This document shows positions 12,268-18,593 of a stretch of DNA of 18,593 bases, in pieces. Below the pieces are notes generated by a model. The model saw only the letters and a list, made by a program, of their open reading frames with translations. It was not told the origin of the DNA and did no database searches. The translations under genes and the position numbers were made by a program. Location: positions 1 through 18,593 of the forward strand of contig VGSO01000013.1 of the NCBI GenBank assembly GCA_016874945.1. Reading direction: 5' to 3'. How positions within the stretch are numbered: the stretch's first letter is position 1; each line of letters opens with the position of its first letter. This DNA is from Deltaproteobacteria bacterium. GTDB lineage: Bacteria > Desulfobacterota > Desulfobaccia > Desulfobaccales > 0-14-0-80-60-11.

Positions 12268-15045
12268 ATGGCGAAGATCAGGTTAATCAATCTGGCAAAA
12301 GAATTGGACGTGGATGTCCGGAGACTTATTCAGCGCCTCAAGGATGAGATGGGAATACAGTTAGATAAGGGGTATCTCAGCTCTTTGGATGAAGAGGTGG
12401 CGGCTCGGGTGCGTCAGGCCATGAAGCAGGCCCCGCCTCAGATGGAGGAGATGCGGGTAGGGGAAACCATCCGGCGCCGCCGCCGGATGGCGCCTGCCGC
12501 GGTGGAGCCCGTCGCCGAGACGCCGGCGCCAGTGGAGGCCCCACCGTCTCCGCCCCCCAAGGCCGCGGCTCCTCCCAAACGCCGGGAGCCGGTGGCCCGC
12601 ATAGTGTCCTTGCCTCCAAAGGAGAAGCCGGCTCCCGAGGCCGCGCCGCCGCCACCCCCCGCGGCGGAAGCAGCCTCACGCGAAGCCGCGGCTCCCATGG
12701 AAGTTACAGCCCCGGTGGCGTCACCGGAGGCAGCCGCGCCCAAGGCGGCTAAGCCTCCTATGATTCCGGTTATTCCTCCTGCCCCGCAGGTGCCGCCGGC
12801 CCCGGGCGTGAAGCGCCGCAGCAAAGCCAAAAAGAAAGACGTGCCCGCCCGGATCATCAGTTTGCCCACGGAACCGGTAAAGCCGCCCGTGGCCGCGGCG
12901 CCGCCGACCTCACCGCCTCCCAGGGCGGAAGGGACCAAACCTAAGGCGGAGGCGGGGCGGCCCAAGCCCGGGCTTCGGCCCAGCGTGGAGATGGTTCGGC
13001 CCCTGGCCGAGGGCAAGCCCCAGCCTCCACAACCGGTAGAGGAACGCAAGGAAGTTAAGGGTAAGAAAAAGCCCAAGAAGGTGGAAGTGGTCGAAGCGGC
13101 CCGGGCTAAATCCGTCAAGAAGCGGGAAGTGCGGGAACGGGCCGACCTATATGGGGTCAGCGAAGCCGAAGGCCGGGGGCTGGCCCGGAAAAAGGGCTTG
13201 AAGAAGGCCTTCAAAAAGGTGACCCGGGCCGAACTTACGGTCCCCAAGGCCATCAAACGGCGGATCAAGGTGGGCGAGTCCATCACCGTGGGAGAACTGG
13301 CCAAACGCATGGGCATCAAGTCCGGAGAAATCATCAAACAGTTAATACAAATGGGGGTAATGGCCACCATCAATTACCCCATGGACTATGAAGCCGCATC
13401 CATCGTGGCGGGCGATTTCGGGTTTGAGGTGGAACGGGCTACCGTGCTGGAGGAAGATCTTCTGGCCGCCACCCCCCGGGTCGAAGGGGAGGCCAAGCCC
13501 CGGCCTCCGGTGGTCACCATCATGGGCCACGTGGACCACGGCAAGACCTCGCTTCTGGACGTCATCCGGGAAAGCCGCCTGACGGAAGTGGAAGCCGGAG
13601 GCATTACTCAGCACATCGGCGCCTACCATGTGAAACTGCCCGGAGACCAGGGAGAAATCGTCTTTCTGGACACCCCGGGCCACGAAGCCTTTACCGCCAT
13701 GCGGGCCCGGGGCGCCCAGGTCACCGACCTGGTAGTCCTGGTGGTGGCCGCGGACGATGGGGTCATGGAACAGACTCTGGAAGCCATCAGCCATGCCAAG
13801 GCCGCCGAAGTCCCCATCGTGGTGGCGGTTAATAAAATTGATAAACCCAATGCCAACCCCGAGCGGGTCAAGCGAGAGCTGGCCAACCACGGGGTGGTGC
13901 CCGAAGAATGGGGCGGCGACGTCCTGATGGCGGAAGTTTCGGCGAAAAAACGCATCGGGATTGACGATCTCCTGGAGAAGATTCTCCTTCAGGCGGAAGT
14001 CCTGGCTCTCCACGCGCCCCGGGAGGCGCTGGCCCGGGGCCGCATTATCGAATCCCGCCTGGACAAGGGCCGGGGCCCGGTGGGCACCGTCCTGGTGCAA
14101 GAGGGCACTTTGAAACCCGGAGACTACTTCGTCTGCGGCTCCCAGTTCGGCCGGGTGCGGGCCATGTTCGATGACCGGGGCCACCGCATCGAGGAGGCCC
14201 TTCCGGGCGTGCCCACGGAAGTCCAGGGCTTCAGCGGCGTGCCCGAAGCCGGGGAAGAATTCCTGGTCCTGGAAGACGAGCGCAAGGTGAGGCAGATCGC
14301 CATGATGCGCCAACAGAAGCAGCGGGAAGCGACCCTGGCCCGCATCAGCCGGGTAAGCCTGGAGAGGCTCTACCAGCACATCCAGGAAGGCTCGGTGAAA
14401 GAGCTGAAGATGGTCCTCAAAGCTGACGTTCACGGCTCCATCGAAGCCCTGGCCAAGGCCTTGTCGGAGATGGGGACCAAAGAAATCAAGGTTTCCATCA
14501 TTCACACCGGCATCGGCGAGATTAGGGAAAGTGACATCATGCTGGCCTCGGCCTCCGACGCCATCGTGGTGGGCTTCAACGTCCGGGCCAACCCCAAGGC
14601 CCAGTCCCTGGCCGAGCAGGAACAGGTGGACATGCGCTTCTACGATATCATCTATAACCTGCTCCAGGAAGTCCACGCGGCCCTGGAGGGCCTGCTGGAG
14701 CCGTTGCTGGAAGAAAAGCTCCTGGGCCGGGCGGAAGTGCGGGCCGTTTTCAGCGTCTCCAAGGTGGGCACCGTGGCCGGCTGCATGGTCCTGGACGGCA
14801 AGGTGGAGCGCAACTCCCTGGCCCGGGTGGTGCGCCGGGGTCAGACCGTCGCGGAAGGGGCCAAGATCAATTCCTTGAAACGCTTTAAAGAGGACGTCAA
14901 GGAAGTCCAGGCTGGCTACGAATGCGGCATCGGCCTGGACCGGTTCAATGACTTCCAGACCGGGGACTTCATCGAGTCCTACATGCAGGAAAAGGTGAAG
15001 GCCCAACTGGCAGCCCCGGCCGGCCGCCCGGAGAAGTCGGGATAA
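12268..15045 (+). CDS. infB: Translation initiation factor IF-2
   Basis: GTPase that places initiator tRNA on the 30S subunit and promotes subunit joining. The 925-residue protein has an IF2_N motif at 1-55, a long Pro/Ala/Lys-rich linker (about 70-310), a second IF2_N segment (about 328-392), the GTPase domain with G1 GHVDHGKT (420-427), G3 DTPGH (468-472) and G4 NKID (522-525), then domains II-IV to the end. The protein length is typical for proteobacterial IF-2 with an extended linker. A G run at 12249-12254 is a poorly spaced ribosome site. The long open frames on the opposite strand are a by-product of the G+C-rich codon use. No internal start for a shorter isoform stands out. Confidence 0.98.
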   Translation: MAKIRLINLAKELDVDVRRLIQRLKDEMGIQLDKGYLSSLDEEVAARVRQAMKQAPPQMEEMRVGETIRRRRRMAPAAVEPVAETPAPVEAPPSPPPKAAAPPKRREPVARIVSLPPKEKPAPEAAPPPPPAAEAASREAAAPMEVTAPVASPEAAAPKAAKPPMIPVIPPAPQVPPAPGVKRRSKAKKKDVPARIISLPTEPVKPPVAAAPPTSPPPRAEGTKPKAEAGRPKPGLRPSVEMVRPLAEGKPQPPQPVEERKEVKGKKKPKKVEVVEAARAKSVKKREVRERADLYGVSEAEGRGLARKKGLKKAFKKVTRAELTVPKAIKRRIKVGESITVGELAKRMGIKSGEIIKQLIQMGVMATINYPMDYEAASIVAGDFGFEVERATVLEEDLLAATPRVEGEAKPRPPVVTIMGHVDHGKTSLLDVIRESRLTEVEAGGITQHIGAYHVKLPGDQGEIVFLDTPGHEAFTAMRARGAQVTDLVVLVVAADDGVMEQTLEAISHAKAAEVPIVVAVNKIDKPNANPERVKRELANHGVVPEEWGGDVLMAEVSAKKRIGIDDLLEKILLQAEVLALHAPREALARGRIIESRLDKGRGPVGTVLVQEGTLKPGDYFVCGSQFGRVRAMFDDRGHRIEEALPGVPTEVQGFSGVPEAGEEFLVLEDERKVRQIAMMRQQKQREATLARISRVSLERLYQHIQEGSVKELKMVLKADVHGSIEALAKALSEMGTKEIKVSIIHTGIGEIRESDIMLASASDAIVVGFNVRANPKAQSLAEQEQVDMRFYDIIYNLLQEVHAALEGLLEPLLEEKLLGRAEVRAVFSVSKVGTVAGCMVLDGKVERNSLARVVRRGQTVAEGAKINSLKRFKEDVKEVQAGYECGIGLDRFNDFQTGDFIESYMQEKVKAQLAAPAGRPEKSG

Positions 15046-15078
15046 GCCGTTTTCGGTCTCCCGTCTCCGGTTAAAAGA

Positions 15079-15108
15079 TTGACGGCATTTGAAAGGAACA
15101 GATATATG
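15079..15108 (+). promoter_or_regulatory. Possible internal promoter before the DUF503 gene
   Basis: TTGACG (15079-15084) and TATATG (15103-15108) with an 18-bp spacer, 36 bases before the DUF503 start, and followed by the palindromes GGGGCGCCCC and CCGG-rich repeats. It could supply extra transcription of ylxP-rbfA. Weak -10. Confidence 0.35.
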
Positions 15109-15143
15109 GGGCGCCCCGGCGCTGGCCGGGTGGGAGGTGTGAC

Positions 15144-15446
15144 ATGATCGTGGCCGCGGCCCGCATTACCCTGTTGATTCCGGAAAACGACTCCTTGAAG
15201 GGTAAACGCAAGGTGCTGCGCAGCTTGATCGAGAAAATTCGCCACCGCTTTGACGCGGCCGTGGCGGAAGTGGGGGACAACGACCTGTGGCAGAAGGCCC
15301 AGGTAGGCCTGGCCCTGGTGGGCAACGACCCTCAACTGCTGGAGACCCGGCTGGACCAGATCATGCGCTACATGGAGAGCCACCACCAGGCGGAGATCAT
15401 CGATACCCATGTGGAGTTGTGCTACCTGAAAAGCGAGGCGCCATGA
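15144..15446 (+). CDS. ylxP: DUF503 (YlxP-like) protein
   Basis: A 100-residue protein matching DUF503/YlxP, a small family whose genes are regularly found next to rbfA; its role is not firmly established, with ribosome-related function inferred from context. Visible family features: the N-terminal beta strand (VAAARITLLI), the SLKGKRKVL helix start (17-25), VAEVGDNDLWQKAQVGLAL in the centre (39-57), and the THVELCYL end strand. GGGAGGTG precedes ATG 15144. Its stop overlaps the rbfA start by four bases (ATGA), indicating translational coupling. Confidence 0.9.
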   Translation: MIVAAARITLLIPENDSLKGKRKVLRSLIEKIRHRFDAAVAEVGDNDLWQKAQVGLALVGNDPQLLETRLDQIMRYMESHHQAEIIDTHVELCYLKSEAP

Positions 15447-15856
15447 AGGCCAGGACTGCCGGCGGCAAACGTCCCACCCGGGTGGCGGAGTTGCTGCGGG
15501 AGCGCATCGCGTCCATCCTGCTCTACAAGTGCGCCGACCCCCGGCTCCATGACCTCACCGTCACCGAAGTGGAGGTTAGTCCGGACCTCAAGTTCGCCCG
15601 AATTTTTTACGTAGTCCGGGAAGGGGTGGAGGCCGGTCAGGTGAAGGCCGGGCTGGACAAAGCCCTGGGCTTCATCCGCCAGGAGCTGGCCCGGGAGACC
15701 CTGCTCCGGACTATGCCGGAGCTGATCTTCCAGCCCGACGCGGGCTTTGAGCGGGCGGAGCGGCTGGAGAGGCTGTTACGGGAGATGGAGGGAGGACCCC
15801 GATCAAATGAAACTTTAGTGCCTGGTAAATCTGAAAAAGAGCCGGACCGAGGTTAA
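15443..15856 (+). CDS. rbfA: 30S ribosome-binding factor RbfA
   Basis: Assists late 30S assembly and 16S 5'-end processing. The 137-residue protein shows a KH-type fold: RVAELLRERIASILL (13-27), DPRLHDLTVTEVEVSPDL (32-49) and FARIFYVV (51-58), and the LARETLLRTMPELIFQPD segment typical of RbfA. The frame is open further upstream (to 15287) but ATG 15443, overlapping the ylxP stop as ATGA, gives the right N-terminus. The C-terminal tail after GGPRS is encoded by DNA of lower G+C, suggesting that the original 3' end was replaced by the accessory island that starts here. The MNT gene begins 4 bases after the stop. Confidence 0.95.
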   Translation: MKARTAGGKRPTRVAELLRERIASILLYKCADPRLHDLTVTEVEVSPDLKFARIFYVVREGVEAGQVKAGLDKALGFIRQELARETLLRTMPELIFQPDAGFERAERLERLLREMEGGPRSNETLVPGKSEKEPDRG

Positions 15857-15860
15857 TGCC

Positions 15861-16160
15861 ATGATTCGGACTAAAGAAGAGATTTTTAAAGCGATTGAGG
15901 CGAACAAGGAGAAAATAAGCGCCTTCGGCGTCCGACGCCTGGCGCTCTTCGGTTCTGTTGTCCGTAGTGAAGGGACAGAAGCCAGCGATCTTGACTTCCT
16001 GGTGGACTTAGACCCCAAGACTTTTGACAACTATATGGATTTAAAGGAATTTCTTGAAAATCTATTCCAGTGCAAAGTTGACTTGGTTTGTATTAACGCC
16101 ATTAAGCCGAGGCTGAAGCCGTATATCTTGAATGAGGCTATATATGCCCAGGGATTTTAG
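15861..16160 (+). CDS. MNT-type nucleotidyltransferase (MntA-like antitoxin)
   Basis: A 99-residue minimal nucleotidyltransferase. The active site is intact: G31-S32 with R35 (LFGSVVR), D43 and D45 in SDLDFLV, and the third acidic residue D74 in KVDLV. Proteins of this type are antitoxins of type VII HEPN/MNT systems, where they AMPylate a HEPN RNase toxin. The intended partner starts at 16144, overlapping this gene by 17 bases, but is truncated. GAGG 8 bases before the ATG is the ribosome site; the gene is 4 bases after rbfA and so probably rides on that operon's transcript. The protein lacks a complete partner here, so it is an orphan antitoxin or serves another HEPN protein elsewhere. Confidence 0.85.
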   Translation: MIRTKEEIFKAIEANKEKISAFGVRRLALFGSVVRSEGTEASDLDFLVDLDPKTFDNYMDLKEFLENLFQCKVDLVCINAIKPRLKPYILNEAIYAQGF

Positions 16161-16284
16161 AATCTATTTGCATGATATATTGGAATCTATCGAAAAGATA
16201 CAAGAATATACTGAAGGAATGACCTTCTCCGATTTCTTTTCCGATTCAAAAACTGTTAAAATTCTTCTTGGAAGATTTGTTTGA
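16144..16284 (+). pseudogene. Truncated HEPN (DUF86/HepT-like) toxin gene
   Basis: ATG 16144 opens a 46-codon frame beginning MPRDFRIYLHDILESI and reaching EYTEGMTFSDFFSD, the usual N-terminus of HepT-like HEPN toxins (normally about 110-140 residues). After about residue 38 (SDSKTVK) the family likeness ends and a stop follows at 16282-16284. The C-terminal half with the R-x4-6-H RNase motif is missing, so the product cannot be an active HEPN RNase. The start overlaps the MNT gene, as in intact pairs. Confidence 0.75.
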
Positions 16285-16375
16285 TTGTGAAGTTGATTTA
16301 GTTATGGTCAATGCTATAAAACCCGCATTGCATGATGCAATCCTTGGGGAAGCGGTATATGCCAAGGGATTATAA
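16262..16375 (+). pseudogene. 3' remnant of a second MNT nucleotidyltransferase gene
   Basis: In another frame than the HEPN fragment, 16262-16375 encodes a peptide that aligns end to end with residues 63-99 of the intact MNT protein: FLEDLFDCEVDLV against FLENLFQCKVDLV, then NAIKP and a final EAVYAKGL against EAIYAQGF. It has no start and no GS/DxD catalytic centre. The deletion joining the HEPN 5' part to this MNT 3' part lies near 16255-16262. Confidence 0.75.
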
Positions 16376-16388
16376 ATTCTTAATGTGA
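16359..16388 (+). pseudogene. 5' remnant of a second HEPN gene
   Basis: ATG 16359 overlaps the end of the MNT remnant with the same geometry as the first pair, and encodes MPRDYKFLM then stop. MPRDYKF is the HepT-like N-terminus again; only nine codons survive. Confidence 0.55.
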
Positions 16389-16419
16389 ATAATTGAATAT
16401 TTAACATAGGATCAAGTTT

Positions 16420-17436
16420 ATGAGTAAAAGAAAATTAAAAGAACAAGTGGAAATTATTAAGGCTCAAGAACCAAGAATAGGTTATAACCGCAATAAAGAG
16501 ATTGCTAAATTTTTCGGACAACCACTACTAAAGGGTTATTATAATCCTATAAAACAAGATGAAATAAATTATGAAATCCCAATTATCTTCTATACTCATC
16601 CAAATGGAGATATTTCGATAGGAGATGCAATTGAATGGTTGAAATCTATCAAAGATAATTCCGTTGATCTAATATTTGCAGATCCACCATATAATATCAA
16701 GAAAGCAGAATGGGACACTTTTGAGTCTCAAGAGGAATATGTAACGTGGTCTATCAAATGGATTGAACAGGCTGCACGAATTCTCAAGCCATCAGGAACA
16801 CTATATGTTTGCGGATTTTCAGAGATATTAGCCGACCTTAGGTTGCCTGGATCATATTTCTTTAAGGGTTGTCGATGGCTGGTATGGCACTATAAAAATA
16901 AGGCCAATTTAGGAAATGATTGGGGACGTTCACATGAAAGTATATTACATTTTAGGAAAAGCAGAAAATTCACATTCAATGTTGATGACGTTAGGATTCC
17001 TTACAGCGAACACACCTTAAAATATCCTGAGCATCCACAAGCTGAAACAAGTCAATATGGGAAGAGTAGCACTAAAGATAAAATTTGGCAACCTCACCCA
17101 AAAGGAGCTAAGCCAAAGGATGTATTAGAAATTCCAACTACATGCAATGGTATGCACGAAAAGACTCCTCACCCAACTCAAAAACCTGAAGAATTACTTA
17201 GGAAAATTATTCTTTCATCATCTAATCCTGGCGATCTAGTTATAGACCCGTTTCTTGGTTCTGGTACTACTGCTGTTGTAGCTGAGCAACTTAAGCGGAA
17301 ATGGAGAGGTTGTGATATTGTTATTGAATATTGCAACTGGGCAGCACGGAGAATTGAGTTAGTCGAAGATTGGCCCGTAGAAAAATGGATAGAATATGAC
17401 CAAAAGAACGAAGCACGGAGAAAATCAATCAGATGA
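16420..17436 (+). CDS. Site-specific DNA methyltransferase, beta class (N6_N4_Mtase)
   Basis: A 338-residue modification enzyme. Motif order is that of the beta class: catalytic DPPYN (88-92, in LIFADPPYNI) comes before the HPTQKP motif (251-256) and the AdoMet-binding DPFLGSGTT (276-284). DPPY points to N6-adenine methylation, although N4-cytosine enzymes share the fold and some use S/DPPY. The target sequence cannot be read from the sequence. The central 140-240 part is the likely target-recognition region. By eye it is about 38% G+C, unlike the neighbouring rbfA and truB. Its stop overlaps the start of the next gene by four bases (ATGA), so the two are a coupled pair consistent with a type II restriction-modification system. 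The ribosome site is weak (AGGA). Confidence 0.9.
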   Translation: MSKRKLKEQVEIIKAQEPRIGYNRNKEIAKFFGQPLLKGYYNPIKQDEINYEIPIIFYTHPNGDISIGDAIEWLKSIKDNSVDLIFADPPYNIKKAEWDTFESQEEYVTWSIKWIEQAARILKPSGTLYVCGFSEILADLRLPGSYFFKGCRWLVWHYKNKANLGNDWGRSHESILHFRKSRKFTFNVDDVRIPYSEHTLKYPEHPQAETSQYGKSSTKDKIWQPHPKGAKPKDVLEIPTTCNGMHEKTPHPTQKPEELLRKIILSSSNPGDLVIDPFLGSGTTAVVAEQLKRKWRGCDIVIEYCNWAARRIELVEDWPVEKWIEYDQKNEARRKSIR

Positions 17437-18389
17437 AAGAAATATCACTTGATGACCTGCAAGAAAGTGTCAAAGACAGGAAAGCATTTAATAAGTTAGA
17501 AGATTATCTAATGATTTGCTGTGCTTTTCTTGATTTTGTCGAGGGTGTTAAACCTACAAGAATTGTTTCACCTAGTCATACAAATTATATCTTTTATCAA
17601 TACAGTGAGGAATTTAAACATAATATAACCCGTCCTTTGAATTCCAATTTGTTCATTGAATCCAAAAAGGATTTCAAAGATAAATTTGGAAGATTTATCT
17701 CGTTTCTCGACCTTGTGGAACGATATAATGATAAGGTTTCAAATAGAAAAAGCGTTAAACAATATATAGATTCAAAAGAAATCAACAAGATAGTCTATAC
17801 TATCCAACAATCTATTGGAAGTATTGGAGATTCATTTGAAAATCCAAACCAATCCAGGAAACGCATAGGACAACTTTTTGAAAACTTGGTGAAGCTCATT
17901 ATTCAGGAAGTTGGCATAGAATGTGAGCCACGAACGGTAAGCTTGCCAATTCCTGGTTTTCCAGGTTACGAGATGTCATATGAATTGGATTTAGTTTTTT
18001 CTCGCAACAAGGCTATCATTACGTCTGAGACAAAATATATACATCCGTCTGAAGTAGTCGGATCGGTCAAGACTACTAGTAAGGATAGAATAGATAAAGT
18101 CTTCCTTGACAAATTCTTACTAAACAAACTTCTTGAAAAGAATATCCCTGTAATTGCTATTTTTCTTCATGATGTTCAACGTGCTAAAAGAGGTAAAAGT
18201 ATATTTGGCATTAATTCAACATTTAAGAGGAATCATTTTTTAGGTTATACAGTAGCTTTGAACAGATTAGATGGGGTGTATTATGTTGACCCTAGGCCAG
18301 AAATGCTCATTAATGAACGTCTTAAGGAACAGATATCTGATTTTCAGCAGTTCTTAATAAAGGATTTATGGGTACTATCAAATTTATAA
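17433..18389 (+). CDS. Putative type II restriction endonuclease, PD-(D/E)xK-like
   Basis: A 318-residue protein, not recognised by family. It overlaps the methyltransferase gene by 4 bases, which suggests that it is the cognate restriction enzyme. A candidate PD-(D/E)xK nuclease core is visible: acidic E184/D186 in YELDLVF and ETK at 199-201 (SETKY), 13 residues apart on predicted strands, with a preceding helix GQLFENLVKLI (146-156) supplying E150. That pattern is common in type II enzymes. G+C is low, as in the methyltransferase. There are no membrane segments. truB begins 8 bases after the stop. The catalytic assignment is inference; an alternative is another methylase-associated nuclease or hypothetical protein. 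Confidence 0.7.
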   Translation: MKEISLDDLQESVKDRKAFNKLEDYLMICCAFLDFVEGVKPTRIVSPSHTNYIFYQYSEEFKHNITRPLNSNLFIESKKDFKDKFGRFISFLDLVERYNDKVSNRKSVKQYIDSKEINKIVYTIQQSIGSIGDSFENPNQSRKRIGQLFENLVKLIIQEVGIECEPRTVSLPIPGFPGYEMSYELDLVFSRNKAIITSETKYIHPSEVVGSVKTTSKDRIDKVFLDKFLLNKLLEKNIPVIAIFLHDVQRAKRGKSIFGINSTFKRNHFLGYTVALNRLDGVYYVDPRPEMLINERLKEQISDFQQFLIKDLWVLSNL

Positions 18390-18397
18390 AATTATTT

Positions 18398-18593
18398 ATG
18401 GAATCCGGCATCCTTTTAATCGATAAACCCCCCCGCCCCACTTCGTTTGACGTGGTGCGCCGGGTCAAGGGGCTGCTCCAGGAGAGGAAAGTGGGCCACC
18501 TGGGCACCCTGGACCCCTTTGCCACGGGGCTGTTGGCCTTGTGCCTGGGGGAAGCCACCAAGCTGGCGCCCTTCCTCATGGGGGAACCCAAGA
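18398..18593 (+). CDS. truB: tRNA pseudouridine(55) synthase TruB, 5' part
   Basis: Converts U55 in the T loop of most tRNAs to pseudouridine. The 65 residues present (cut by the window end; full length about 300) show GILLIDKPPRPTSFDVV (4-20) and KVGHLGTLDPFATGLL (31-46), with catalytic D39 in GTLDP. The start ATG 18398 fits the family, although no Shine-Dalgarno is visible. The DNA changes abruptly from A+T-rich to G+C-rich at the start of this gene, marking the right edge of the accessory island. In many bacteria a DHH phosphoesterase gene lies between rbfA and truB; none is seen here. Confidence 0.95.
   Translation, partial: MESGILLIDKPPRPTSFDVVRRVKGLLQERKVGHLGTLDPFATGLLALCLGEATKLAPFLMGEPK

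Noticed and set aside
13342..15006. 554-codon minus-strand open frame opposite infB
   Set aside because: A by-product of G+C-rich codon use on the coding strand; no family likeness, and infB is certain.

Overview
The window looks like a G+C-rich chromosomal segment of a Gram-negative bacterium, most likely a deltaproteobacterium-type (Desulfobacterota) organism. That placement is inference from gene content and style: apolipoprotein N-acyltransferase (Lnt) next to CorC, a lipoprotein with a lipobox, an isolated NtrC-like receiver, a DUF1015 protein, and a rimP-nusA-infB-ylxP-rbfA-truB translation/transcription cluster. No rRNA is present to settle it.

Layout. 1-584: no convincing gene; short heptad repeats, a possible promoter and a leader hairpin. 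585-1516: two convergent stand-alone receiver proteins, one canonical (+) and one divergent (-). 1692-3050 (-): a DUF1015 protein with a TTG start. 3051-3527: a structured spacer with palindromes and a pseudoknot-like arrangement before speD. 3528-6401 (+): speD, corC and lnt. 6569-8424 (+): a near-consensus promoter driving a two-gene unit, a trypsin-like protease and a lipoprotein of unknown function. 8425-9060: repeats and hairpins around tRNA-Gly(CCC), then a terminator. 9089-10306 (+): an A+T-rich STAND/Orc-like ATPase gene wedged between the tRNA and rimP. 10435-15856 (+): rimP, nusA, infB, a DUF503 gene and rbfA, the core operon for ribosome maturation, transcription elongation/antitermination and translation initiation. 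15861-18389 (+): an A+T-rich island holding an MNT nucleotidyltransferase, wreckage of a second MNT and of two HEPN genes, and an overlapping DNA methyltransferase/putative restriction endonuclease pair. 18398 to the end: the start of truB, where the composition returns abruptly to G+C-rich.

How it fits together. The housekeeping backbone (rimP to truB) has been invaded at two points by A+T-rich accessory DNA: an ATPase just upstream of rimP, and a defence/toxin-antitoxin island between rbfA and truB, where many bacteria carry a DHH-family phosphoesterase (nrnA). The clearest evolutionary story is in 15861-16388: tandem MNT-HEPN units collapsed by deletion, leaving one intact MNT gene beside a beheaded HEPN toxin. 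The most open functional question is the protease-lipoprotein pair with its own strong promoter. Nothing here clearly amounts to a complete, novel multi-gene system.
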